Below, in pieces: positions 32,562 through 41,789 of a DNA stretch of 46,795 bases; positions within the stretch are counted from its first letter, which is position 1; each line of letters begins with the position of its first letter. Position numbers and translations under genes: made by a program. This stretch comes from JAAEUB01 sp964550345 (GTDB lineage Bacteria; Pseudomonadota; Alphaproteobacteria; Rhodobacterales; Rhodobacteraceae). The notes below the pieces were generated by a model that was given only the letters and a program-made list of their open reading frames with translations, searched no databases and was not told the origin of the DNA. The stretch spans positions 1 through 46,795 of the forward strand of contig CAZJYZ010000021.1 of NCBI GenBank assembly GCA_964550345.1, in the 5' to 3' direction.

Positions 32562-33791
32562 GTGGCACAGGCTTTGCCGGAAACCGAAGGTCGGCTGGCG
32601 GAAAACATCGTCCATTTCACCCGCGCCTTGCGCAAGGCAGGTGTGGGCGTCGGCACTTCGCAGGTTCACACGGCTATCGAGGCTGTTCGCCACGCAGGGT
32701 TCACGAAGCGGCAGGATTTCTACTACACGCTGCGCGCCACCCTGATTACCCGGCCCGAACACCTTGAAACCTTCCATCAGGTTTTCAACTTCTTCTGGCG
32801 TGATCCCGAATATCTGGAACGCATGATGAAAATGATGCTGCCTTTGGTACAGGCCATGGGGGGCGAGGAGGAGAACACTCCGAAAGCTGCAGAACGGCGC
32901 GCGGCCGAGGCTTTGAGCGACGCCCAAAAAGACCGCCCCGCACAAGCACCGGAGCGCGAAAAGGTTGAGATTGACGCTCAGTTCAGTTGGTCAGAAAACG
33001 AAGTGCTGCGGTCAATGGATTTCGAACAGATGAGCGCGGCCGAAATCACCGAAGCAATCAAGGCAATCCGCACGCTCAGCTTGCCAATCGACCCGGTAAA
33101 AACCCGGCGCTACGGCGCGTCCTCGGCCGGTCGGGTGCCGGATGTACGTATGATACTGCGGCGATCTTTACGTAAGGGCGGTGAAATTGACCGCCTGTCA
33201 TTGAAATCTCCCCACACCCGCCCGCCAAACCTTGTGACCTTGTGTGACATCTCGGGATCAATGGCTGTTTATTCGCGGATGATGATGCATTTTCTGCACG
33301 CGCTGGTATGGGCGCCAAATCCTGGCTGGGGGCGTGTGCATGGATTTACCTTCGGCACCCAACTGACCAATGTCAGCCGGGCGCTTCATCTTAAAGACAT
33401 CGATCTGGCTCTGGATGCAGTCGGCCGGGATGCCCCCGACTGGGAAGGTGGCACCCGGATCGGTGAAGCCCTGTATCGGTTTAACCGCGACTGGTCGCGG
33501 CGCGTTTTGGGGCAAGGCGCTGTTGTCTTGCTGATCACCGACGGGTTGGAGCGGGGTGGCACTTCTCTTTTGCAGGCGGAGGTAGAACGGTTGTCGCTCT
33601 CCTGCCGTAGGCTGATCTGGCTCAATCCGCTCTTGAGATGGGATGGCTTTGCGCCGCAAGCCGGAGGCATACGCGCGATCCTTCCCTATGCCGACAGCTT
33701 TCACGCCTGCCATTCGCTCGACACGCTGGCAGATCTCAGCAGCGCGCTCAGCGGCCCCGGAGAAAAACATCGGTTGATGCGAATGTTGTGA
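32562..33791 (+). CDS. coxE: CoxE-like VWA domain protein
   Basis: 409 residues. N-terminal helical region (ENIVHFTRALRKAGVGVGTSQVHTAIEAV), a charged linker (about 100-140), and a C-terminal von Willebrand A domain with the MIDAS motif VTLCDISGSMAVYSR, a later ADWEGGTRIGEAL-like loop (DWEGGTRIGEALYRF) and VVLLITDGLERGG. It is the partner of CoxD in metal-centre maturation. Starts at GTG 32562 five bases after the coxD stop; weak ribosome site, so coupling is likely. Upstream frame to 32292 lies inside coxD and is not counted. Confidence 0.9.
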   Translation: MAQALPETEGRLAENIVHFTRALRKAGVGVGTSQVHTAIEAVRHAGFTKRQDFYYTLRATLITRPEHLETFHQVFNFFWRDPEYLERMMKMMLPLVQAMGGEEENTPKAAERRAAEALSDAQKDRPAQAPEREKVEIDAQFSWSENEVLRSMDFEQMSAAEITEAIKAIRTLSLPIDPVKTRRYGASSAGRVPDVRMILRRSLRKGGEIDRLSLKSPHTRPPNLVTLCDISGSMAVYSRMMMHFLHALVWAPNPGWGRVHGFTFGTQLTNVSRALHLKDIDLALDAVGRDAPDWEGGTRIGEALYRFNRDWSRRVLGQGAVVLLITDGLERGGTSLLQAEVERLSLSCRRLIWLNPLLRWDGFAPQAGGIRAILPYADSFHACHSLDTLADLSSALSGPGEKHRLMRML

Positions 33792-33881
33792 AAAAATCCG
33801 ATCTGGCATACCAAAACGGTTGCTTTGAACATTTGTCGCCGTATGATTGAGGCTTATGGCTCAAAAACTTAGGTTTTATAC

Positions 33882-34340
33882 GTGGATATGACCGGTGAAT
33901 ACCGTATCGCGGCGTCGCGTGAGGTCGTCTGGGAGGCGTTGAACGACGCCGAGGTGCTGCGTGCCTGCATCCCCGGATGCACCGAACTGGAAAAGACATC
34001 GGATACCACGATGGAGGCCAAGGTCGTTCAAAAGATTGGACCGGTGAAGGCCAAGTTCGACGGTGCCATCGAACTGGTGAACATCAACGCGCCCAACAGT
34101 TATACAATCCAAGGCGAAGGTAAGGGCGGCGTTGCCGGATTTGCAAAAGGCGCGGCGGATGTCGTCTTGTCCGCAGACCATGACGAAACCGTTTTGTCGT
34201 TCACCGCACATGCTATGGTTGGGGGCAAACTTGCCCAGATTGGCAGCCGTCTGATCGATTCAACCGCTAAAAAGCTGGCCAATAAATTTTTCGACAACTT
34301 TCACAACCACTTAAACAATGAGGAACCGCCAGAGACATAA
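33882..34340 (+). CDS. coxG: CoxG-like SRPBCC protein
   Basis: 152 residues, a START-like fold of the CoxG family: MDMTGEYRIAASREVVWEALNDAEVLRACIPGC at the front, then AKFDGAIELVNI, GKGGVAGFAKGAADVVLS, and a C-terminal helix with SRLIDSTAKKLANKFFDNF. CoxG is thought to recruit CO dehydrogenase to the membrane. GTG 33882 gives the family's typical MDMTGEYRI start; ATG 33888 is the alternative. Lies between coxE and coxS. Confidence 0.9.
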   Translation: MDMTGEYRIAASREVVWEALNDAEVLRACIPGCTELEKTSDTTMEAKVVQKIGPVKAKFDGAIELVNINAPNSYTIQGEGKGGVAGFAKGAADVVLSADHDETVLSFTAHAMVGGKLAQIGSRLIDSTAKKLANKFFDNFHNHLNNEEPPET

Positions 34341-34398
34341 ATCTTGCGGTCCAAGAAAATCGTGCGGGCGCAAAGACCCGCCAGTCAGGGAGGACCAG

Positions 34399-34869
34399 AT
34401 GACAAAAATAACCATGAATGTTAACGGCAAGGCGGTCAGCGGGGATGTACCCGATGAGACGCTATTGTCGGAATTTCTGCGCGAACACCTGCGCCTGACC
34501 GGCACGCATATCGGGTGTGACACCAGCCAATGCGGTGCCTGCACTGTCCATGTAGATGGCAAATCGGTCAAATCCTGTTCGACCCTGGCGGTCTCTTTAG
34601 AAGGGGCGGATGTCACCACGATCGAAGGCCTTGCAAATGGCGATTTGCACCCGATGCAAGTGGCCTTTAACGACAACCACGGCCTGCAATGCGGGTTCTG
34701 CACACCGGGCATGATCATGTCGGGCGTCGACATGGTGAACCGCTACAAGGCCGAGGGCAAAGACCTGACGTCCGACGCGATCCGCGCCGAACTTGAGGGC
34801 AATATTTGCCGCTGCACCGGTTACCACAACATTGTGAAGTCCATCGAAGACGCTGCGGCGAAGATGTGA
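34399..34869 (+). CDS. coxS: CoxS-like small subunit, two [2Fe-2S] clusters
   Basis: 156 residues. The plant-type cluster motif GCDTSQCGACTVHVDGK...SC and the second helical-domain motif CGFCTPGMIMSG...GNICRCTGYHNIV provide eight Cys ligands. It passes electrons from the molybdenum site of CoxL to the FAD of CoxM. ATG 34399 is preceded by GGGAGG; the open frame from 34318 overlaps coxG and is not used. The order S-L-M is that of form II clusters. Confidence 0.95.
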   Translation: MTKITMNVNGKAVSGDVPDETLLSEFLREHLRLTGTHIGCDTSQCGACTVHVDGKSVKSCSTLAVSLEGADVTTIEGLANGDLHPMQVAFNDNHGLQCGFCTPGMIMSGVDMVNRYKAEGKDLTSDAIRAELEGNICRCTGYHNIVKSIEDAAAKM

Positions 34870-34891
34870 TTGACGCACGGGAGGAAATGAT

Positions 34892-37252
34892 ATGAGCACT
34901 GGAATTGGCGCCAGCGTTAAACGCAAGGAAGACAAGCGTTTCACGACCGGCAAAGGAAAATACACAGACGACGTTCGCAACGACAATCAGGCCTATGCGG
35001 CCTTCGTGCGCAGCCCGCACGCCCATGCGACCGTCAAAAATATCGACACGTCCGCTGCCTTGGCAATGGACGGGGTGATTGATGTTCTGAACGGGCATCA
35101 ACTGACTGGCGACGGTATCGGCAACATTATTTGTGGCTGGGCGATCACCTCAAAGGACGGAAGCCCGATGAACATGGGCGCATGGTCAGCTCTGGCTACC
35201 GAAAAGGTCCGCTATGTCGGCGACGCGGTTGCCGTGGTGATCGCTGAAACCCAGGCACTTGCCCGGATTGCCGCCGAGGCGGTCGAGGTTGACTATGACG
35301 AACTACCCGCCGTGGCGTCGGTTCTGGCCTCAATGGCCGATGGTGCAACGCAAATCCATGAAAATGCCCCGGGCAACCAGATTTATGACTGGGAGCTGGG
35401 CGATGAGGCGTCAACAGATGCGGGCCTGGCCAGTGCCGCGCATATCACCAAGCTGGACCTGACCAACAACCGGTTGTCCCCCAACCCGATGGAGCCCCGT
35501 TCGGCCGTTGCCACCTATGACGATGCCGAGGATCACTACACGCTCTATACTACCAGCCAGAACCCGCATGTTGCGCGGCTTGTCCTATCGGCCTTCTACA
35601 ATGTGGCACCAGAACACAAGCTCAGGGTAATTGCACCTGATGTGGGCGGGGGCTTCGGGGCCAAGATCTATATCTACCCCGAGGAAATCACCTGCCTCTG
35701 GGCCTCGATGAAAACCAACAGGTCGATCAAGTGGACCTCGGACCGCTCAGAGGCGTTCGTGACCGACGCCCATGGACGAGACCACGTCACAAGTGCCCAG
35801 ATGGGGTTCGATGCAGATGGCAAAATCACCGGTTTCAAGATCGACACGATTGCCAATATCGGCGCGTACATGTCGCTGTTCTCAAGCTCGGTGCCGACCT
35901 ATCTCTACGCACCGCTGATGTCTGGACAGTACAACATCCAGAACATCCACTGTAACGTGCGGACCTACTACACCAACACGGTGCCAGTAGATGCCTATCG
36001 CGGAGCCGGGCGACCTGAAGCCACCTATCTGGTTGAACGGATGATGGAGACAGCGGCCCGTGAAATGGGCATGGACCCGGCCGAACTCAGACGCCGGAAC
36101 TTTGTTCAGGAATTTCCGCATCAGACTCCGGTCCTCATGCAATACGACGCCGGTGATTTCCCGAAAATTCTGGAAATGGCACAAGATACGGCCGACATCG
36201 CAGGCTTCCCGGCCCGTAAGGCCGAAGCGGCGGAGCGTGGCAAGCTGCGCGGTATTGGTTATTCGACCTTTATCGAAGCCTGTGGTTTGGCACCGTCAAA
36301 AGCCGCCGGGTCGCTGGGTGCAGGTGTGGGCCTTTGGGAATCGGCCGAGGTGCGGGTAAACCCCGTGGGCTCGATCGAAATCCTGACCGGCAGCCACAGC
36401 CACGGGCAAGGTCATGAAACCACCTTTGCGCAAATCGTGGCAGACCGGTTTGATATCCCGGTTGAAAACGTCCAGATCGTGCATGGCGATACCGACAAGG
36501 TACAGTTCGGAATGGGCACTTATGGCTCGCGCTCGGCCCCGGTAGGTATGTCCGCCGTGGTCAAGGCGATGGACAAGGTCGAGGCTAAGGTCAAAAAGAT
36601 TGCGGCCCACACTCTGGAAGCCAGCGAGGACGACATCGTCATCGAGGGCGGTCAGGTAAAAGTGGCCGGCACCGACAAGGCCATGGCCTGGCACGAAGTT
36701 GGCCTGGCTGCCTATATTGCGCATAACCTGCCCGACGGGATGGAGCCCGGCCTGAAAGAAACCGCATTCTTTGATCCGGTGAACTTCTCGTTCCCGTCAG
36801 GTGCGTTCATCTGCGAGGTTGAGGTTGACCCGGATACAGGGGAAACCGAGATCGTACAATTCACCGCAGCCGACGACTTTGGCACCATCATCAACCCGAT
36901 GATCGTCGAAGGTCAGGTTCATGGCGGTGTTACGCAGGGGATCGGTCAGGCGTTGCTGGAACAGGTTGTCTATGACGAAGACGGCCAGCTTCTGACAGGA
37001 TCGTACATGGATTACACGATGCCGCGTGCGGCGGACGTGCCATCCTTCCATGTGCAGCACCACGAAACACCCAGCCCGAACAACCCACTGGGTGTGAAAG
37101 GCTGTGGTGAAGCTGGGGCCATCGGTTCGCCGCCCGCGGTGATCAACGCAATAACGGATGCGATCGGCAGCAATGATCTGGCCATGCCAGCCACGCCGCA
37201 AGCCGTCTGGCGCGCCATACAGGCCGCCCGCAAATCCGTCGCAGCAGAGTAA
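34892..37252 (+). CDS. coxL: Form II CoxL-like molybdenum hydroxylase large subunit
   Basis: 786 residues, xanthine oxidase family large subunit. Motifs: GKGKYTDDVRNDNQAYAAFVRS, molybdopterin-contact PDVGGGFGAKIY, the active-site loop AYRGAGR (around residues 367-373), GSHSHGQGHETTFAQIVADRF and the catalytic Glu in GVKGCGEAGAIG. True CO dehydrogenases (form I) carry AYXCSFR with the Cu-binding Cys; this one is form II. Form II proteins are widespread in roseobacters but CO oxidation by them is doubtful, and their natural substrate is unknown. It forms a heterotrimer with coxS and coxM products, and coxD/E and the xdhC-like product would mature it. Confidence 0.93.
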   Translation: MSTGIGASVKRKEDKRFTTGKGKYTDDVRNDNQAYAAFVRSPHAHATVKNIDTSAALAMDGVIDVLNGHQLTGDGIGNIICGWAITSKDGSPMNMGAWSALATEKVRYVGDAVAVVIAETQALARIAAEAVEVDYDELPAVASVLASMADGATQIHENAPGNQIYDWELGDEASTDAGLASAAHITKLDLTNNRLSPNPMEPRSAVATYDDAEDHYTLYTTSQNPHVARLVLSAFYNVAPEHKLRVIAPDVGGGFGAKIYIYPEEITCLWASMKTNRSIKWTSDRSEAFVTDAHGRDHVTSAQMGFDADGKITGFKIDTIANIGAYMSLFSSSVPTYLYAPLMSGQYNIQNIHCNVRTYYTNTVPVDAYRGAGRPEATYLVERMMETAAREMGMDPAELRRRNFVQEFPHQTPVLMQYDAGDFPKILEMAQDTADIAGFPARKAEAAERGKLRGIGYSTFIEACGLAPSKAAGSLGAGVGLWESAEVRVNPVGSIEILTGSHSHGQGHETTFAQIVADRFDIPVENVQIVHGDTDKVQFGMGTYGSRSAPVGMSAVVKAMDKVEAKVKKIAAHTLEASEDDIVIEGGQVKVAGTDKAMAWHEVGLAAYIAHNLPDGMEPGLKETAFFDPVNFSFPSGAFICEVEVDPDTGETEIVQFTAADDFGTIINPMIVEGQVHGGVTQGIGQALLEQVVYDEDGQLLTGSYMDYTMPRAADVPSFHVQHHETPSPNNPLGVKGCGEAGAIGSPPAVINAITDAIGSNDLAMPATPQAVWRAIQAARKSVAAE

Positions 37253-37266
37253 GGGAGGAACAACAG

Positions 37267-38061
37267 ATGTATCCGACAAAATATCATAAACCCGCATCCA
37301 TCGCAGACGCCGTTTCTGCCTTGTCTGGTGGCGACGACGCAATGGTCTTGGCTGGCGGTCAGACTTTGCTGGCAACCATGAAGCAACACCTTGCCTCGCC
37401 AAGCGATCTGGTCGACATCCGGGGGATCGATGGTCTGTCAGGTGTTTCAGCTAACGGCGACACCCTGACCATCGGGGCCGCAACCACCCATGCCGAGGTG
37501 GCCGGAAATGGCGATGTGGCAAAGCTCTGCCCTGCATTGGCAGACCTTGCGTCAGGCATTGGCGATCCGGCGGTGCGCAATATGGGCACCATCGGTGGCT
37601 CGATCGCCAACAACGACCCGGCGGCGGATTATCCTGCTGCCCTTCTGGCGTTGAACGCGACCATCGTCACCAACACGCGCGAAATCGCGGCCGATGACTA
37701 TTTTCAGGGGCTGTTCACCACGGCTCTGGACGAGGGTGAAATCATCACTGCCGTCCGTATTTCGGCCCCGTCAAATGCGGCTTATGCCAAGTTCGCCCAG
37801 CCCGCATCGCGGTTTGCGCTGGTGGGTGTTTTCGTGGCTAACGGGGCCGGCGGCGCGCGCGTAGCTGTGACCGGGGCTGGCGAGGACGGTGTATTCCGCC
37901 ACGCTGGTATGGAAGCAGCGCTTGCGTCCAACTGGTCCGCTGATGCGCTGGACGGTATTGCCGTCAGCGACGACGGCCTCATGTCCGACATTCATGGCGC
38001 AGCCGACTACAGGGCCAGCCTGATTAGCGTTATGGCCAAACGGGCGGTCTCATCAAGCTAG
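37267..38061 (+). CDS. coxM: CoxM-like FAD-binding medium subunit
   Basis: 264 residues. FAD-binding motifs AGGQTLLATMKQHLASP (first) and GDPAVRNMGTIGGSIANNDPAADYPAALLAL (second), then a C-terminal CO dehydrogenase flavoprotein domain. It takes electrons from CoxS and delivers them to quinone or another acceptor. GGGAGG lies before the ATG. It is the last gene of the cox run, followed at once by an intrinsic terminator. Confidence 0.94.
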   Translation: MYPTKYHKPASIADAVSALSGGDDAMVLAGGQTLLATMKQHLASPSDLVDIRGIDGLSGVSANGDTLTIGAATTHAEVAGNGDVAKLCPALADLASGIGDPAVRNMGTIGGSIANNDPAADYPAALLALNATIVTNTREIAADDYFQGLFTTALDEGEIITAVRISAPSNAAYAKFAQPASRFALVGVFVANGAGGARVAVTGAGEDGVFRHAGMEAALASNWSADALDGIAVSDDGLMSDIHGAADYRASLISVMAKRAVSSS

Positions 38062-38080
38062 ACCCGCCTACCAAGTCCCC

Positions 38081-38121
38081 CTCCCCACCAGACGATCCTA
38101 TCGCTTTGGTGGGGAGATTTT
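38081..38121 (+). terminator. Intrinsic terminator after coxM
   Basis: Perfect 10-base stem CTCCCCACCA (38081-38090) / TGGTGGGGAG (38107-38116) with a 16-base loop, followed by ATTTT. It closes the coxDEGSLM transcript 20 bases after the stop. Confidence 0.9.
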
Positions 38122-38691
38122 AAAAGACCCACGACAGTTTCGCCTACGGGCACGACCTCAGCATCGCACAAAATCGGCTCAGGATACGAAACGCATGCGT
38201 CAAAAACCTCCCCCAGTCCGGAAAACCACGATGTTCGTCGGCAGAGCTTTTTGATCCAAAGGCGACCTGAGCTAAGTTAGCATCCAGCTTATTTGATTTG
38301 TTTCCTTATGAGGTGTGTTTGCGGTATTGCAAGCGTCGGATTTCGAGTATTTTACGTTTGATCCTTTCTGCACCGTTTCTAAGCTGACCTGAGTCCCAAG
38401 TTTCCTCCACTTGGCTGGGAGACCTTGGGGTTTTGGATCTAGCTTAGTTAACAAGCACTAAAAACAAACGTGGGAATGACGCTACCGTTGAAATGCAAAA
38501 ATCGCAGCACGATTGAAGGAACCGGATTTAAGAAAAATGATGCTAAAAACGCACATGACAATGATCTCGGGTCATACTGGGCGATAGTTCTGAATTACGC
38601 GGTTTGTTGGTACTTCCGTATTCCCAATTGGCAAGAATATCAGCATCTTGAATTGGCCATTCGGATTAATCCGGTCCCGACGAAAACGTAC
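38122..38691. other. Gene-free, AT-richer spacer between the cox and hpa clusters
   Basis: Two short open frames (38272-38454 minus, 38470-38709 plus) have no ribosome sites or recognised domains; the second runs into hpaH. The base composition is lower in GC than on either side. Partly matching stretches near 38263-38290 and 38433-38450 (both around CTAAG/AGCTTAG) and a CCAAG/CTTGG hairpin near 38396-38414 hint at a decayed mobile element, but nothing definite can be named. Confidence 0.4.
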
Positions 38692-39492
38692 TTACTCAAA
38701 ATCAACTGAGACACTGCCGAATGTCCCGAAATCCGCAGCGATTTGCGCCCCCGGCGGGCATTCGATTGGTCGGATGAAGCTTCCGGACAGAATGATATGA
38801 CCCGGCTCAATATTTTGGCCGTACTGCGCCATGCGCTGCGTCAGCCAGACGGCACTTTCGACGGGATCGTTTAATACTCCCGCACCCAGCCCGGTTTCCT
38901 CGACCTCGCCATTGCGTAAGGCTAAGGCCCCGACCCAGCGCAGGTCAAATGAATCGACCGCATGGCGCTCGCCTCCAAGGACAATTCCCGCATTTGCAGC
39001 ATTGTCGCTGATGGTATCGTAGACATTGCGCGCGGTCCCCGTTTGCGGGTCAACCCGCTGGATGCGCGTATCGAGGATTTCAATCGAAGGTGCCACATAA
39101 TCGACAGCGGCCAGAACATCCGCGCGGCTAATGTTTTCACCACTCAGGGCGGTTTTCATGACAAAGGCAATCTCGGCCTCGATACGTGGCTGGATGAAAC
39201 GCCCCTTGGGAACCACCGAGCCGTTTTCAAACAGCATGTCATCAAACAGGATACCGCTATCCGGGATGTCGATATTAAGAGCCGATTGCATGGCTTTTGA
39301 AGTCAGACCGATCTTCCAGCCGATAACCTTGCGACCCTGTTCCAATTTCACGCGATAAATGGCGTTTTGCACCTCATAGGCATCGTCCATTCCCATTTCT
39401 GGGTACCGCAAGGACAGCAGCCCAATTTGCTTGCCGGTTTCTTCCGCCCGTAAAAGGTCAGCGGCGGCGCGGGCGTGATCTTCAGGGGTCAT
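38692..39492 (-). CDS. hpaH: 2-oxo-hept-4-ene-1,7-dioate hydratase
   Basis: 266 residues of the hydratase/decarboxylase family (HpaH/MhpD). Features: VIGWKIGLTSKAMQSALNIDIPDSGILFDDM, RIEAEIAFVMKTAL with metal-ligand Glu residues, VDYVAPSIEILDTRI, and SGSFIRPIECPPGAQIAADFG. It adds water to the product of the ring-cleavage branch in the homoprotocatechuate (4-hydroxyphenylacetate) pathway. It is the last gene of the minus-strand hpa operon, starting with an ATGA overlap to the preceding FAH-family gene. Confidence 0.9.
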   Translation of the reverse strand: MTPEDHARAAADLLRAEETGKQIGLLSLRYPEMGMDDAYEVQNAIYRVKLEQGRKVIGWKIGLTSKAMQSALNIDIPDSGILFDDMLFENGSVVPKGRFIQPRIEAEIAFVMKTALSGENISRADVLAAVDYVAPSIEILDTRIQRVDPQTGTARNVYDTISDNAANAGIVLGGERHAVDSFDLRWVGALALRNGEVEETGLGAGVLNDPVESAVWLTQRMAQYGQNIEPGHIILSGSFIRPIECPPGAQIAADFGTFGSVSVDFE

Positions 39493-40343
39493 ATCACTTC
39501 ATCCTCGACGCCGTTGCGCAGGAGGCCGATCCCTTCAACCTCGACCTCAACCACATCGCCGGGTTTGAGGTAGCGTGGAGGGTCAAACCGCGCGCCCGCA
39601 CCGGTGGGCGTGCCGGTTATAATGATGTCGCCGGGGCGTAAAGTCATGAAGGTTGAGATATATTCGATCTCCTGCCGGATCGGGAACATCATGCGTGACA
39701 ATACATCGTCCTGACGCACCTCACCGTTGACCCGGGTAACAATGCGGGCTTCGTCAAGCTGAGCGGCATCCTTGAACGGCACCAGCCAAGGGCCCAGCGC
39801 GCCGGAATTATCCCAGTTTTTGCCTTGCGTTACGTTGAATTTTGCGTGGCGCACCCAGTCGCGGATTGTGCCTTCGTTACAAAGCGTCAGCGCCACGATG
39901 TGATCATAGGCATCTTCGGCGCAGATGCGGCGGCCTTCTTTGCCGATAACAATCGCAACCTCGCCTTCATAGTCCAGCGTGTGGTTCTCCGGCGGGCGGA
40001 TCAGCGGGTGGCCATGCCCGGTAAAACCGCTGGCGAAACGCGGAAACAGAGACATGTACTTTGGTTGCGCACTGCCGTCCTTGTATTCCGCATTGCGGTC
40101 CGGGAAATTCACCCCAACGCAGAGGATACGCGGGGCATTGGGCAGCACCATTTCATAGACAAATTCTGTATGGGTAACCGGCTTGCCCGCCGCGACTTCA
40201 CCCAACTCACCCAGTCCCCCGGCGGCGGCAACATCGTAGAGCGTCGGCCATTTGGGGAAGTCCGGGCTTAGCGCGATCATGCCGTCGTCAGTGACTGCGC
40301 CATATAACGTGGTACCGCCCGAAGAATAGGTTGCGAAATTCAT
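39489..40343 (-). CDS. Fumarylacetoacetate hydrolase-family protein, probable HpaG-type isomerase/decarboxylase
   Basis: 284 residues. FAH-fold motifs: ILCVGVNFPDRNAEYK, the metal site in DYEGEVAIVIGKEGR, LTLCNEGTIRDWVRH, GPWLVPFKDA, and PGDIIITGTPTGAGARFDPPRYLKPGDVVEVEVEGIG. In this operon the expected FAH member is the HpaG/HpcE decarboxylase-isomerase that acts on 5-carboxymethyl-2-oxohex-3-ene-1,7-dioate; the E. coli HpaG is a tandem double-domain protein, while this has one domain. So the assignment is from context. Start ATG 40343 overlaps the stop of the decarboxylase gene (ATGA) and has GGGGGC upstream. Confidence 0.8.
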   Translation of the reverse strand: MNFATYSSGGTTLYGAVTDDGMIALSPDFPKWPTLYDVAAAGGLGELGEVAAGKPVTHTEFVYEMVLPNAPRILCVGVNFPDRNAEYKDGSAQPKYMSLFPRFASGFTGHGHPLIRPPENHTLDYEGEVAIVIGKEGRRICAEDAYDHIVALTLCNEGTIRDWVRHAKFNVTQGKNWDNSGALGPWLVPFKDAAQLDEARIVTRVNGEVRQDDVLSRMMFPIRQEIEYISTFMTLRPGDIIITGTPTGAGARFDPPRYLKPGDVVEVEVEGIGLLRNGVEDEVI

Positions 40344-41743
40344 GAGATTTGCCCCCACACTTCTTTGATCACATCCACGGCCATCATGACATCATCGCGG
40401 GTGGTATCAAACTGGCCGACCTGAAACCGGATAACCTTGCGGCCCGCATGCGCCCCTTGCGTCAGATAAATTCGCCCGTCGTCATTCAGCGCGTCCACCA
40501 ATTGCTGCTGCGTGGCATCATCGCCGGGGCAGCGGAAGGAAAACAGACTCAGGATCGGTTCGGTCACGATCTCGAAGCCATCAAGTCCCCGGATTTCCTC
40601 ACACACCTCGCCCGCCCATGTAACATGATTGCGAATCCGGCTGCGTAAGCCCTCAAGCCCGTAGGAACGCAGCAAAAACCACAGTTTGAGAGCCCGAAAA
40701 CGACGGCCAAGCGGGATGGTCCATTCTGAGTAATTGGTAACAGCCTCACCGGACGTCTTCAGGTATTCCGGCTCGATCTTCAGCGTATTCAGTTGTGAAG
40801 TCGGGTCCGCCAGAAACTGCACTGAACAATCAAACTGGGCACCCAGCCATTTGTGCGGATTAAAGACGATAGAATCGAAGCGATCTGCCCCTTGCCAGAA
40901 AGTCGCGCGGTACTCAGGGCAGATCATCGCAGCACCCGCCCAGGCAGCATCCAGATGGGTGTAAAGGTCTTCGGCCTCGGCGATATCCGCAATCTCGTCC
41001 AGATAATCCCAGGCGCCAATACCGGTGCCGCCAGTGATGGCAATGATGCCTGCGGGGATGTGCCCGGCTTCACGATCCTCGGCAATGCGGGCCTTAAGTT
41101 CAGTTGCGTCCATTTGGTAGGCATTGCTACCCGCCACCGTGCTTAACTTGACCAGATTATCCTGACCGATCCCCGCCACCCAACAGGCGCGGTCGATCGA
41201 AGAATGGACCTGATCCGAACAATAAATGCGCAGGTTGCCCTTGCCCGACAGGCCTTCACGGTTGCCGGTAAACCCGGTGGCACGTTCGCGCATTGTCAAC
41301 ACCGCGGAGAGGGTCGCGGATGAGGCACTGTCCTGAATGACTCCGGTATACCCTTCGGGCAGCCCTAGGGCCTGCCGCAGCCAGTCGATCATGACGCTTT
41401 CAAGTTCGGTCGCAGCGGGCGAGGTTTGCCACAACATGCATTGGGCGGCGATTGTGGTCACCAGCATTTCGGCCAACATCGAAGGTGGGGCCGCATTTGC
41501 CGGGAAATAAGCAAAGAACCTCGGATGCTGCCAATGGGTCATACCCGGCATCACGACCTGTTCAAAATCGGACAGGATCGCTTCCATCGCCTCACCGGTT
41601 TCAGGCGGGGTAGTTGCGATCCGGGCAGAGATTTCGCCGGGTGAGGTTTGCGCGCGCACGGGCCGCTCTCTTAGGGTTTTGTGGTAGTCCGCCGCCCAAT
41701 CGGCAATGTGTTTTCCCCAATGGGAAAATTCGTCCCAATTCAT
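40340..41743 (-). CDS. PLP-dependent aromatic-L-amino-acid decarboxylase
   Basis: 467 residues, group II decarboxylase family (tyrosine/DOPA/tryptophan decarboxylases). Features: HWQHPRFFAYFPANAAPPSMLAEML, the PLP-stacking region, LDAAWAGAAMICPEYR with the cofactor Asp, and the PLP lysine in SIVFNPHKWLGAQFDC. Predicted reaction: L-tyrosine or L-DOPA to tyramine or dopamine. It lies in the middle of the hpa operon, coupled by ATGA to the next gene and with AAGGA before its own ATG. This suggests that aromatic amines are the entry compounds. The amine oxidase step is not encoded here. The exact substrate is inferred from family and context. Confidence 0.87.
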   Translation of the reverse strand: MNWDEFSHWGKHIADWAADYHKTLRERPVRAQTSPGEISARIATTPPETGEAMEAILSDFEQVVMPGMTHWQHPRFFAYFPANAAPPSMLAEMLVTTIAAQCMLWQTSPAATELESVMIDWLRQALGLPEGYTGVIQDSASSATLSAVLTMRERATGFTGNREGLSGKGNLRIYCSDQVHSSIDRACWVAGIGQDNLVKLSTVAGSNAYQMDATELKARIAEDREAGHIPAGIIAITGGTGIGAWDYLDEIADIAEAEDLYTHLDAAWAGAAMICPEYRATFWQGADRFDSIVFNPHKWLGAQFDCSVQFLADPTSQLNTLKIEPEYLKTSGEAVTNYSEWTIPLGRRFRALKLWFLLRSYGLEGLRSRIRNHVTWAGEVCEEIRGLDGFEIVTEPILSLFSFRCPGDDATQQQLVDALNDDGRIYLTQGAHAGRKVIRFQVGQFDTTRDDVMMAVDVIKEVWGQIS

Positions 41744-41789
41744 ACGTTGTTCCTTTAGGGGCGGTGTGCGCCCTTGCAGTTCTTTGCGC

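Noticed and set aside
34892..37252. CoxL as a true (form I) carbon monoxide dehydrogenase
   Set aside because: The active-site loop is AYRGAGR, not AYXCSFR, and the gene order is S-L-M.
38470..38709. 79-codon plus-strand open frame
   Set aside because: No ribosome site, no recognised domain, and it overlaps the end of hpaH on the other strand.
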